From Rhizopus sp. PT2906 (taxonomy: Eukaryota > Mucoromycota > Mucoromycetes > Mucorales > Rhizopodaceae): a DNA stretch of 20,726 nt. The DNA lies in contig JAMYHX010000622.1 in NCBI GenBank assembly GCA_025529335.1, positions 1-20,726 of the forward strand, in the 5' to 3' direction. A program made the translations under genes and the position numbers. Below, in pieces: positions 1 to 9,556 of this stretch (positions are counted from its first letter, which is position 1; every line of letters starts with the position of its first letter). The notes below the pieces were generated by a model. The model searched no databases. It saw only the letters and a program-made list of their open reading frames with translations, and was not told the origin of the DNA.

Positions 1-300
1 ACTGAACTGATCCCTGCTTGCAGCATGACTCCCAGGTTGGATTTCTCATCGAAGATATCTCTTGCCTTTCATCAATCCAGTGTAGAACATGGCAGTGTGA
101 GCATTCCTTGTCCATGCGTCCAAGGTCTAAAGGACGAAGGCGAGAAAGATGTGAGATATAGGCAGCAGGAATGGTCTAGGAAGGCTCTACTCTAGGTCTT
201 CCCCTGCGTCTTACCGGGCTGCCTTCCTACTCTTCTTGTTCAACTCTACGTCTGCGTCGTGTGGCTGCAACTCTTTCTCTGCATGTTTGGCAGGTACGGT
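1..300 (-). pseudogene. Helitron Rep/helicase N-terminal remnant (partial)
   Basis: Read on the minus strand from about 298 to 1, one frame gives a basic Arg-rich stretch (RRRRRVEQEE) followed by LGRMDKECSHC, LHWIDE, SSMRNP and CCKQGSV. This order (a CxxC pair, HW-x-x-E, SS..NP, CC..G.V) is what I know as the zinc-finger-like N-terminal region of fungal Helitron rolling-circle transposases, which lies ahead of the Rep nuclease and PIF1-like helicase. Two in-frame stop codons (TAG at 229-227 and TAG at 178-176) break the frame, so this copy looks inactive. The rest of the element would lie beyond the left edge. The family is inferred from motif memory, without a search. No Helitron terminus (TC...CTRR plus hairpin) was identified. 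Confidence 0.72.
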
Positions 301-739
301 AAGCTAAGTCAACTGGTAAAGGTGCACGGCAGGATAAACAGTTGGTAGTAAGTGCGGTAACGGTATCATTGTTCATTTACTAATGAAAGATCAAGTGTTA
401 GTAAACAGGTCCTAGTGCAATGCTTTTAATAAAGTGCTTATTTTTGCATGTACCTAAAGGTTCTTATTGAAGGTGCAATATGTATTATGAATACAAGAAA
501 AAAAGAGAGTAAAACGGGATCAAGATAAAACAGTGGCAATAAAACATGTGTACTCATGCATGCGTCGCGTGTTCGATCCGTACTTCTGGTAAAAAAAAAA
601 AACTCCTTTTCTTTATTATTCCGGCTTTTGTGCGGTAAAATGCTTCTAATTTCAGTATACATATAGTGTTAAGTGTTATTATGATTGATATATATTAGAG
701 TTAACATGATAAGGGATATAATAAATAAAGTTGTGTTCC
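301..739. other. Non-coding stretch, no gene recognised
   Basis: Nothing convincing is coding here. It holds an A run at 591-602 and a short tRNA T-loop-like string at 571-580 that lacks the rest of a tRNA. The part nearest 740 is AT-rich and would be the 3' flank of the minus-strand PAQR gene. The left part may be the 5' flank of the Helitron relic. Confidence 0.5.
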
Positions 740-2162
740 TTATTGTTGTTTAAGAGCACATTGAGCAAATTCTTCACGAAATGAAGCAAATTGAAGGGCT
801 GCCTGATAGTGATACCAGATACCACCACAGACAAATAGATGCCAAAATTGATGAGAGTGTCCTAGTTTATCAAACTTGCCAGGCCAAAATCTTTCAGGGA
901 ATTGGTTGCCGTAGATGATGACACCAGCGACATAGCAACCGATTGATTTGAAGACGGGAGTGAGCCAACTAAAAGTTTGGAAAACGCCACGAATGAGAGA
1001 TGTATGTATGATGATGACAGCACCTGATGAAGCCAGGGCAATAAAGAAGGCAATTCGGAGCCATCGTCTTTCGTGATGGTCAAACCAGGCTTGGAATGGC
1101 ATACTGACGCCCATGATGGCTAAGGAGGCAGTGGCGGCCATGTAGGCGTTACGAATGGCGTCATCGCAGTAGAAAGCATAATATTCACAAAGCATGATAC
1201 TTGCACAGATAAGAACAGAGATACCTACATAATCTAAGCAGGCGACTTGCTTGTAGACCTTCAAATTGTTGATCCCTGAGAGCGTATGCCATACGGTAGA
1301 GCACATCAAGCATTTGCAAGCGGAAACCAAAAAGATCAAAAAGACAATGCGATCATGAATTGGTATTTTCGTCATTAATTCGGAATAGAGCAGTTCGTAA
1401 ATGCCGATGCTGAGCAAGAGGATAAATCCCAATAGATGTGTCCAAATATTGCCGGTTTCATTGTGTACATAGAATAGTGAATACCAACAGTCAGCAGCAG
1501 TATCCAAAAAGCGATAACCAGACAAAATATACTATAGAATATGTTATTATCATGAAACAAGAGGGGCTCTGTTTTTCTCTTACCTTATTGTTCTGCCACG
1601 GGGCTGGAAGTTCGTCGTACAAGAGTAAACGTTTAGTACCAAAGGTCATGGCAGCCTTTAATTTATCGATATGTTCATTGGCTGCTCCGGCTACTTCATA
1701 CAACTTCTCTTCCACACGTTCCCTCATCTTGTCGGCACGGCCGAGAACATCGGATATTTTACCATCAAGTTCCTCCATCTTTAACATGAATGCATCAATG
1801 GTGTTTTCCAGCATTTCTTTGTTGCTTAAATTCTCAAGCTCATGGTACTTTTTAGATAATTCGACCATGACACTGACTAAATCAGGAGGAGTCATAATAT
1901 TATCATTTTCCAGCAATGATTTACGCTTGGCTTCGAGTGCCTTTTCCCATTCTTGTCCAAGACTTTCTAATAAACAATAGGCTTTGTTGATTTTTGTTAG
2001 GGTGTAATGTTCGCTGGCGACAACGGCATTTTCAAATTGAGATAAACGATACTTGAACTTCTTCATAAGTGGTTCGAGGTTATCCTTGAAGAAAACCTCG
2101 AGGTCTAAATGATCATCATGATGAAGTACACTTCGAGACTGAAGAGTTAATAAATTCTCCAT
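740..2162 (-). CDS. IZH3: IZH3-type PAQR (adiponectin receptor/hemolysin III family) membrane protein
   Basis: Two exons, 2162-1584 and 1531-740, give 456 aa. The 52-nt intron (1583-1532) has donor GTAAGAG, a TAATAAC-like branch site and acceptor CTATAG, and splicing joins PWQNNK to YILSGYRF, the conserved junction ahead of the first membrane helix. Residues 1-190 form a charged, helical, coiled-coil-like cytosolic domain. Residues about 200-456 are the seven-helix PAQR domain. Metal-site residues are visible: SxxWH at 271-275, Asp in LDYVG (about 293), and HQFWH at 420-424. In yeast, Izh proteins are tied to zinc and sterol/lipid homeostasis, and Izh3 is the paralogue with a long N-terminal extension, which this matches. 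A ceramidase-like activity is known for animal relatives but is only inference here. The start is the first Met of the open frame and lies 25 bp from AT-rich, polypurine 5' DNA. Confidence 0.9.
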
Positions 2163-2226
2163 TGTTTGTATTATTAAATCTTCTTATTGTCTATTGTGTC
2201 TATTCTGTCTATAAAAAATAAATATG

Positions 2227-2264
2227 AAGAAAAGAAAAGAAAAGAAAAGAAAGGAAAAGAAAAG
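2227..2264. repeat. Polypurine (GAAAA)n-type microsatellite
   Basis: Imperfect tandem AAAAG/GAAAA units in the promoter side of the minus-strand IZH3-like gene. Read on that gene's strand this is a CT/T-rich tract about 65-100 nt upstream of the start codon, a common layout in this window. The open frame running through it (2187-2474) is lysine-rich only because of the repeat and is not called as a gene. Confidence 0.75.
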
Positions 2265-3466
2265 GGGAAGACGGAGAAATTGAAAGAAAAAAGCAGTAAA
2301 AAAAAAAGAATCTGTATTTATAAGTCAGAGTGTCACGCCTTTTTTTATCAATTACCCAATTCATACAAAAGAAGAGAAAAGGATTGGTTTTTATACATTA
2401 AAAATAGTTTTACCAAAGTCAGAAATCGTGGCTCAAAAGAGATAAATGCATATCAAACGAACCATTGCCTGTAAAGAGTAAAGAAACAAAGTATTGGTTT
2501 ACTCGTGATAAAGAAACCAGTTACCCCAAAGATTGGAGAATGGAGTATTCGAGATGACTGATGTTAAAGAAAAGCATTCTATTACACTTTACTGTACAAG
2601 ATTATGATCCTTTTACTAGACCCAAGCGAAAAACCCAGCAAGGGAATGCATCTTTTGATGTCTGGTCTTGTTGTTGATGGTCATGACTCCATTTCTGCTA
2701 CAAGTCATAAGTTAGTAGGTGTATCTGATTGAGGGTATATATTATGCTTGTTTATGCAATGTATATACTATGCATCATTGAAAAAAAAAAAAAGGAAAGA
2801 GTCTTGGAGTATATACAAATATCAATTATAGAAAAGAATGGGGTATATGCACTGGAATCTTTTTCGGCTTTAATTGCATGTTTATTGATACAATCAAAAA
2901 ACGGTTGGTCCATCACTCATTGTTCAGACTGGCAACATGACGAATTAGAGTCACTTTCGGTTAGAAATGTCACTTTGCTACTTGGAATAAACTGGCACAC
3001 CAAGTTGCATGTATACTGTTTTCTGTCTTTAAAATAGTCTGTTGTCAAAAGTAAAGAATTTGAAAAAGGGTGGTCGGGCTTTGGATGTCAGTGCATTACC
3101 TTATCGAGATTAGTTTGATCCCCCCCAAAAAAGAATGTCTCCCAATGCACAGTATGTAATAGAATAGCAGTGACCAAATTGATGTATGAAATGAAATGAT
3201 AACGACTGCCTTAGTTGTTGATACATTTTAAAGATCTGACAGATCTTTTAATCGAAACGACTTTTTCCTTTAGCAAACGTAGTCGCTTTGATCATGCTTT
3301 CATGATCGTAGAAAATAATAGATATTTCTTTTTATATATAAAAACGAGGGTATTTATAGAGCGGAGGATGGGGAGAAAGGAAACGATAATACGATTACAG
3401 CTAATCATGCACCCAATTAATAATTTTACTTTTTTTGTACTATTGTCTGCATTTGCTCGTAATTAG
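2265..3466. other. Intergenic DNA without a recognisable gene
   Basis: AT-rich sequence with several short open stretches, for example 2590-2730 and 2729-3037, that match no family I know and lack introns, start context or motifs. Two perfect small inverted repeats sit at 3230-3248 (9-bp arms, 1-nt centre) and 3290-3307 (7-bp arms, 4-nt loop). A run of C followed by A lies at about 3121-3133. Confidence 0.4.
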
Positions 3467-4189
3467 ATCTCGCAATTGTACGAACGAACAGAGCGTATTG
3501 ATCGCATTCATCTCTTACAAAATGAAGTAAAGAGGCTGCTATCATTTTTGGAATACAAGTTAAGAAGGGAATTTAACAACGCTCACGCCTCGTATGATTT
3601 AGCATAGAAAGAAATTCATGGCTAGTCGCCAATGGACACAAAGAAAAGAAGAGAGAACTAACGGCACTGAATAAAAAAAAAAGCACAAGTGAAAGCAATT
3701 CTTAATATGCAGCGAAATATCGTACTGTTGCCGAAATGAAGGTGAAAGATGTGGTTAATTCTCTCTGAATCATGCTTTTTTTATATAATAAAATACAAAT
3801 ATTTCTATAAACACTACCCTTCATAACTTTCTTGCTGTGTGCTTCAAGTTTTTTTTTTTTCTGCTTGAGTTTATATTTTGAATGACCATGTAAGAGATTT
3901 TTTTGGGGGGCAGATCAAAGTGTCTAGATGAATCATCTGCTACCAAAAGGAAGGTCGTACTGCATCTTTCGTCTGCATTTCGGTAATCGTACGAATATTC
4001 TCTCTAAAAGATTAAATGAAAGGAGAAACCGATAATGAAATACCTGATGTCGTGCAGTTGTTCCTCTCTTCTAACAAGGAATAAACTAGACGAAGAACAA
4101 AAGTTTATGAAAACATCCTCCTTCGGGGATCTTTGGGAGGTCTAACTTGGAAACCTCCTACTTTAGACGACAAAATAGGAAATAAATAG
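3467..4189 (+). pseudogene. Possible decayed gene, identity unknown
   Basis: Two separated coding-like stretches are seen. The first, 3467-3604 (46 codons, directly after an acceptor-like TTAG), reads as a charged helix containing LYERTERIDRIHLLQNEVKR and ends in TAG. The second, 4016-4186, begins MKGETDNEIPDVVQLFLSS, is interrupted by TAA at 4082-4084, and continues with LLRGSLGGLTWKPP up to TAG at 4187-4189. Codon composition looks more protein-like than the flanks, but stop codons and frame changes break it and no splice solution was found. The family is not recognised. It could equally be chance open sequence, hence the low confidence. Confidence 0.25.
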
Positions 4190-4249
4190 TCTGTGACTTA
4201 TCCGAGTATTTCTTTCTTTTTTTTCTTTTTTTTTTATTTATTGAAAACC

Positions 4250-5321
4250 ATGAGTCAACTTATTACTGAACTAAGGCCAATTGATTTAAGCCTTGCAGAA
4301 ACAAAACCAGCACTGATAGCTGTCAGTCCTACAGTTTCAATTCAGACGGCTTTGAACCTTATGTCACATAACAAGATCACATCCCTCCCGATATATTCTC
4401 ACAAGAACACGGATATTGTTAGTATTATCAATCTACTGGATATTTTGCTTTATCTTGTTCAAGGCAAGGAGATTGAAAAGGAACAACTAAACCTACAGGA
4501 TCCAGTTGAATCCGTTTTGGGTCTCGATATTGACAGAGAGAGTTATCGGATGCATAAAACTGACCGTTCTGACAGACTTATTGAGGTAAATCAAGATAAT
4601 TGTGACGTATCATTTGACTCATAGACGATTTACAACTAGACTTTACGTGTATTTGCCTCGGGTAAACATCGTTCACTTGTCGTTAACTTTAATGATCCTC
4701 AAGACAAGTGCTGGCTTCTCTCTCAGACAGATATCATCCGACATATTGTCAACCACCCAGATTCAGTCTCCGGTTTACTGGATTTAGAAAAGTCGGTTCA
4801 AGATCTCACGGTGCTTTCTGAACAGCAGCTCGTAACTGCATCTGATGAAGAAACGGCCTTGAATGTGTATCGATTTATGGCAAACAAAAACTTTAGTGGA
4901 TTGCCTGTTGTAGACAAGTAGGCTTCATTTTGAGTGTGTTTGTATATGAAAGGCTTATTTAAATTGTTAGGCAAGGTCAGTTTATAGCAGATTTATGCGT
5001 AGAAGACTTGCCCAATGCCAATCTGGAAACAATCGATCAGCTGGCTTTACCTTGCAAAGAATATGTCAAGGTAAGTGTAATTATGCATTTAGAGTAAAGA
5101 AAGAAGAACTGAGCGTTATGTAGAAATCATCACATCATTCAACACCATCGGTTGCAACGCCTGATACTCTATTGAAAAACATTTTGGACACTATGATTCA
5201 AAAGGATACCCACAGGGTCTGGATTTTGGATTCAAATGATTCTAAAAAAGTAAAGGGCGTCATCACCATGTCAGATATCATAGCACTCTTATGTCAGCAC
5301 GCCCAACCTTCCCTTTTTTAA
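4250..5321 (+). CDS. Protein with four CBS domains (two Bateman modules)
   Basis: Four exons (4250-4585, 4640-4917, 4971-5070, 5124-5321) with 53-54-nt introns give 303 aa in one continuous frame. The protein is almost entirely four CBS repeats: about residues 15-85 (IAVSPTVSIQTALNLM...SLPIYS), 108-155 (LRVFASGKHRSLVV...LLSQTDIIRHI), 170-215 (NVYRFMANKNFSGLPVVDK) and 245-295 (HRVWILD...VKGVITMSDIIALL). CBS pairs bind adenine nucleotides and sense energy state. The length and four-repeat plan resemble AMPK gamma/Snf4, while the ASGKHR and LLSQTDI motifs also recall Sds23-like and other stand-alone CBS proteins, so I leave the exact orthologue open. The start at 4250 follows a long T tract and is preferred to the upstream in-frame codon, which lies inside that tract. 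The stop is 4 bp from the stop of convergent ATP12. Confidence 0.88.
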
Positions 5322-5325
5322 TGGT

Positions 5326-6366
5326 TTATTGATGTTTATGCATAATGGCTACAGCAACTGAACCAAGTGTTTGTCTAATGTATTCTCTTTCAACATCGTG
5401 ACCTAGTAACACACATTTTAGCTACTTCTTTTATATATAAAAAAATTCTTACTGTCTTCTACTTCGCCCCATCGTTCCATTTGAGCAGTCATTTCGACGT
5501 GAGCAGCTCTGGCAGCTGTTTCGACTGTAATACCATTCTTCACCAAAGCAAGACCGATCAAGAAACTTTTGGAAGACATGACAGCTTTCTCAAAGGCGGC
5601 CAATTCCAAAGAGTCCATTTGCTCAACAATATTTCTTAATTTCTCTCTTGTCTCCTTTGGCTGAGTCACTGCAAAGATGGTAGTGGTTGTATCAATTTTG
5701 ACATCAAATGTTGTTTGAGCCCACTCGATAATAGGCTTCCAGTAGGTATCTTGAAGCTGTGTCAATGCTTCGGGAAACTCTTCATGATAACAAATGGCGT
5801 CTGTGTCGAGATACTGCATCAATTTGTCAATAACTCCTGTTCTTACAGTCGTGTCTAAAGTACGTGTAGGATCGAAGGTATCGAATGCGCGTGCAACAAT
5901 GGAAGTCTATTCGAAACGTTCAATCTCTGTTGTTATTTCTATCGTTCATTAGTCCTTACTAGTGGTAGTGAGTGTGCCTTCAAATTTTGTGTTTGTGAAT
6001 CCCACTCGGCAGCTGTCAATAATGCCAATTGTCGTTGTTGTTTAGGGAATTGAACAATGTGTTTGCCTGGTGTACGCAGATTACGATGATCAAGAACAAC
6101 TGTGACAGATTCTACACTTTTTTTTAGAGCTTTTTTCTATAAAGTGTGTATTTTAGTACCTTGATCTTCCTTGATGCCAGCTCGTTTCCAGAATCGCTTG
6201 AGTGTTCGTTCAGCACCTTTAATGACATTAGCAAAAACAGGGGCAATAAATCTCGTTATAAAAATTTACGTTGTGCAGCAGCCTCTGATTCACTCTGACA
6301 TGCAAAAGGTGTACGGTGAATGTATCGACGAGTGATCTGATTAAAAGGTCTCAGTGCTGACTTCAT
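5326..6366 (-). CDS. ATP12: ATP12-like mitochondrial F1-ATPase assembly chaperone, with an apparent frameshift in exon 1
   Basis: Exons 6366-6160, 6111-5960, 5906-5453 and 5402-5326, separated by 48-53-nt introns. ATP12 binds the F1 alpha subunit in the mitochondrial matrix and helps assemble the alpha3beta3 hexamer. Family landmarks are clear: RFWKRAGI, VVLDHRNLRTPGK, AAEWDSQ, LPLTSIVARAFD, YLDTDAICY, a KSFLIGLALV segment, and WGEVEDSHDVEREYIRQTLGS near the C-terminus. The first about 33 residues (MKSALRPFNQITRRYIHRT) look like a mitochondrial presequence. One problem is visible: between the presequence (ending near 6268) and the conserved part (from about 6247) the frame changes and a TAA appears, centred on a 5-A run at 6260-6264. 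One extra base in that run would keep the frame. No acceptable intron bridges it (the only GT..AG would be 18 nt and gives the wrong frame). It is either a sequence error or a young lesion. Otherwise the gene is intact, about 296 aa. Confidence 0.87.
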
Positions 6367-6375
6367 GATTGTATT

Positions 6376-6396
6376 AAAAAAAAAAAAAAAAAAAAA
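6376..6396. repeat. A21 homopolymer
   Basis: Twenty-one consecutive A on the plus strand, that is a T21 tract just upstream of the ATP12 start codon on its own strand. Similar T/CT tracts precede the starts of the CBS, SDS3-like and sugar transporter genes, which suggests a nucleosome-excluding or core-promoter role (inference). Confidence 0.8.
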
Positions 6397-7194
6397 GAAA
6401 GATCCGCAGGGACAAGGGAAGGGGGCTCGTTTCAGACTGAACATTGTCCGAACCGAACCTTCCCCCCTTAGGTATTAACAAATAAGGAAACGCCTTTTTT
6501 TCTGTATGAGTGTAGATTTTATCAGTAATTAAAACAAACAAAGCATGGAATTACGCTATGTTGGATGATCCAACGAAAAGAGGTGCGCGCTGAGAGATAT
6601 AAAAACTATGCTGAATGTTAAACATAACTAAAGCTGCCTAAAGTAACCTACTCCTGATGATCATATATACATTGACCCCACTTTTTTAATCCAGGTTAGT
6701 CCCCGTATTTTATTTGTTTTTATTATCTTTATTGTAATCTTTTTTGCGAAATGGTTAAAAGGAAAGCAATACAATCTCATCCGGTGACCAGAGATCTTTA
6801 GCAATTATTGTGTAATCATCTTGATTCTTCAAATAATACCTGTCTCTATTATTCCGTCGCTATTAATTGTTCCATGTCTCTTAATTTTTTCTCGGCCATG
6901 GGTTTTATAACCTTTTATGTTTCTGATGTTAATTATTTAAGAATTAAAAGCATGGATAGATATTACGTTTATTTAATTCTATAAGCATTCTTTCTATATC
7001 TTTAAAATTGGCGCATTTGGATTATAAAGTATACATGATCATCACCATGGTTTCATTGTTGCCTGGATGCAACAAAAGAGTGTTCTCAATAAAAATGGAA
7101 ATAGGTTGTGATTGGCTCGTTCTAGTGTAACATTTAACCAAACCTCCTATCTGGAAAGTGAGTACAGATTTGCAGGTTGAGCCAGAAATTGTTT
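6397..7194. other. Divergent promoter region of ATP12 and the SDS3-like gene
   Basis: About 0.8 kb between two divergent start codons with no open frame that looks coding. It is AT-rich, with a TATA-like ATATAAAAA at about 6597-6605. No RNA gene could be supported: TGATGA strings are present, but without the paired D box and terminal stem of a snoRNA. Confidence 0.5.
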
Positions 7195-7240
7195 CTTCTC
7201 TCTCTCTCTCTCTCTTTTCTTTTTTTCTTTTTTTATCTTC
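7195..7240 (+). promoter_or_regulatory. Pyrimidine (TC)n/T-rich tract at a start codon
   Basis: A run of TC dinucleotides passes into T-rich sequence and ends immediately before ACCATGA, the start of the SDS3-like gene. Such CT-rich stretches just upstream of the coding start are typical of filamentous fungal core promoters and transcription starts; the function here is inferred from position. Confidence 0.6.
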
Positions 7241-7243
7241 ACC

Positions 7244-8296
7244 ATGACCTCTTCTAATACTCGCAGTAGTCGAACAAAAAAACCTACTTCTAATAATATA
7301 ATTGGTGACAAGACAAAAAATATAAAAAAGACCAAGAAACAGTTACGCTCTAAAAGAGACAATAGCCATCATAATAACACCACTACTCCTACAGCGAATA
7401 ATGATAACCAGTTATGATTTCTTGTAATAAAATGAATTAAGCTAACATTTGATAGTAGATCACAACAAGAAGTATATGATTTAACAAATAAATATATTGA
7501 TCCCTCAGAACATCCTGATTACAACCGTCTAATGAATGAACTGGAGGAATCCAAACAAAAGAAATTAGAAAAGATCAAAATTTGGAGAGATCACGAAAAG
7601 ACGTCAGTACTCGACTGGTTTACAGCTCAAAAGAAGCAAGCATGGGACGACTATTACGTAAGGTCAAATTGAGTTCTTTATTCATACTCATTTTTCTGTA
7701 GTTTGCTCGTAAAAGAGCAAGGGCTGTACTTATTGAAGAAGTACAGACAAAAATGCAGAAACTAAGACAGGAGCTTAGCCGATTGAATAAGCAATGTAAG
7801 CTTATAAACTTGCAGTTGATGTTTTGATTAATAATATTTGATATAGCAAAAACACAGAATCAAGAGCACGACTACCATGATTGGGTTCCACCTGAAAGGC
7901 TGCATACAATTGATATCCTTTTTATAAAAATATAACACTATTGATACTATACAATTTATATATCCTTAACCACCATGCTTACGTTCCTTTGTAGACGGAG
8001 CAACAAACGAAGAGATCGAAAGAGACCTTACAATTGCTAGGCATCCATACAACGGAAATAATACACCCAACCTAGTCTATTCAGACTACGAATCAAGAAG
8101 TACAACAGATACTCCAACAGAAGAACCAGAAGTGTCCCTCTCAAGGACAGAGAACGAACCAGCAAGAAATCATAACACCCAAGCACTCTATCTTTATAGT
8201 AGTAACAGTAACAATAGACCTAATGACAGAAGTGACTGGTGGCCATTTCACTCAGCTGCCACTGGTGTCAGTAGTACGACCGCCACTCCCCCCTAA
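7244..8296 (+). CDS. SDS3: SDS3-like subunit of the Sin3/Rpd3 histone deacetylase complex
   Basis: Five exons (7244-7410, 7459-7657, 7702-7795, 7847-7912, 7983-8296) give 279 aa. Residues 1-55 are a basic, Ser/Thr/Asn-rich tail. Residues about 58-155 are a long charged helix with the Sds3/BRMS1 flavour: NELEESKQKKLEKIKIWRDH, VLDWFTAQKKQAWDDYYFARKRAR, LRQELSRLNKQ. A short conserved block, IGSFVDGATNEEIERDL, follows at about 175-191, then a low-complexity acidic and Ser/Asn-rich end. Sds3 proteins are nuclear and stabilise the deacetylase complex through this coiled coil. Introns 1-3 are ordinary GT-AG (44-51 nt), although intron 1 has a weak donor (GTTATG) and tandem TAGTAG acceptors. Intron 4 is a U12-type AT-AC intron, described separately. 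AATAAA lies 38 nt after the stop. The gene is missed by plain ORF scans because no exon is long. The family call rests on helix pattern and is fairly sure; the complex membership is inferred. Confidence 0.78.
7913..7982 (+). other. U12-type AT-AC intron in the SDS3-like gene
   Basis: The 70-nt intron starts ATATCCTTTTT, an exact match to the U12 AT-AC donor ATATCCTTT. Near its 3' end is ATCCTTAAC (7962-7970), 8 of 9 with the U12 branch consensus TTCCTTAAC. It ends TTAC with 13 nt from the presumed branch A (7969) to the end, inside the usual short U12 distance. Splicing ATT-G to GT-TCC restores the frame exactly and yields IGSFVDGATNEEI. No usable GT donor exists at this point. An AG 12 nt downstream would also be in frame, but it is 25 nt from the branch and does not pair with an AT donor as well. 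Confidence 0.88.
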
Positions 8297-8333
8297 ACTA
8301 TATTTTATACCATTTTTTCATTGATTTAATATA

Positions 8334-8339
8334 AATAAA
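8334..8339 (+). terminator. Poly(A) signal AATAAA of the SDS3-like gene
   Basis: Canonical AATAAA 38 nt after the TAA stop, followed by a CA-rich stretch. Confidence 0.6.
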
Positions 8340-9556
8340 TGTACACACACACAAACATACAAACACGGTTACTTTTGTATAAAATAAACTATGTTGTTTA
8401 TTTCTTCACCTATGTTCTCTCTTCTCGTTAAACATCTGCTCAGTCCTTTTTAAAACATCATCGTCATCACGCGCCCTTTCTTTTAATGAACGAATCACTC
8501 AATTATGATGAAAATGGTATTGATAAAATATAATCATTTGATATCGCTTTAGGAACTACTTTCGGTATTAACATCTGAAACTAACTTTTTCTTATTTTTT
8601 GATATCCCCTCTCTTTACACTACTTTCGGATAAACTTTAGATTCCTACTTTATTTTAGACGAATCAGATTCAGGACAAACATTTTAAGCAATGGCAAACC
8701 GACTTGTTGCTGAATACATTTATCTTAAAAAAGTTTCTGAATGAGTCGCTATACTTTGGAGGTTACCATTTTTACATGCCTTAACAATACAAAGTGTTCA
8801 TTCGTCCCCTTTCTTGAACGAGTCACATGGCGGATTACGCTTTCCGTCTTTGTCTAGCATTTTTCTGCGGGGTTAAGAAATGGAAAAAAAAGGCGGTATG
8901 TCAGGGACTTGTGTCTACATTTGAAAGAAAGCACCCACTATTAATTGAGAAGGGTAATAGATTTTGCACACGTCTCTCATGTTAAAATACCCATATACAT
9001 TAACACGCTACATTCGGAGGCGATAGCTGTACTGGAATGACGCAGTTGATTTCCGTCCTTCGTCGGAAAAGATCGCCGGTTGCCTTGACGACTCTTGTAG
9101 TTATCTTCAGTTGGTTGTCATTTTTTCTGTATGTCAAGGAAAAATGAATCGTAAACTTGTAATGAACCCCATTCAACTCTAGATTTTTCTAAATACGGCG
9201 TCTGTGATTTTTTACGTATCTGTCCTCCTTTTTCTCTTCTTACACTCTCACTGTGTACTTTAGCCAAGTAACTATGATATACATTCAAAAATACGATGAA
9301 ATATAAACTTTGCCATTCTTTAGCGTACTTGACTCAGCTGATGTACTTCAAAACTAGTAATGAAGTAACAAGTTCTTTGTATATAAAACTATATTTAATA
9401 GCTATTTTTTAACAATGCAAAAAGAGTGTGTTATCTTTTTGGTAGAAGCAAGTTATTATTAGCTTAAAGGAACAGAAGGTCGATGGTTAACATTTTAGGT
9501 TCTTTATTGAGAAAAAAGAATTTATGAGAAAATATTGTCAGATATGAGATAGTTGA
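8340..9556. other. Intergenic stretch, no gene recognised
   Basis: About 1.2 kb without a supportable gene. It has a short (AC)n run at about 8343-8351 and a hairpin-capable TTTCCG(N8)CGGAAA at 9050-9069. A similar string, TTTCCGTCTTTGTC, occurs near 8843. Short open stretches such as 8690-8783 are not convincing. Confidence 0.45.

Noticed and set aside
545..590. tRNA-like T-loop (TTCGATC) with a short 3' stem
   Set aside because: The T-stem pairs poorly and no D-arm, anticodon arm or matching 5' acceptor strand is present within 100 bases.
2187..2474. 95-codon lysine-rich open frame
   Set aside because: It arises from the GAAAA repeat and has no motif or gene-like 3' half.
6650..6720. Possible C/D box snoRNA (TGATGA string)
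   Set aside because: No D box (CTGA) at a suitable distance and no terminal stem.
7983..7994. AG acceptor 12 nt downstream of the AT-AC junction as the real 3' splice site
   Set aside because: In frame, but too far from the U12 branch site, and it does not pair as well with the ATATCC donor; kept only as an alternative.
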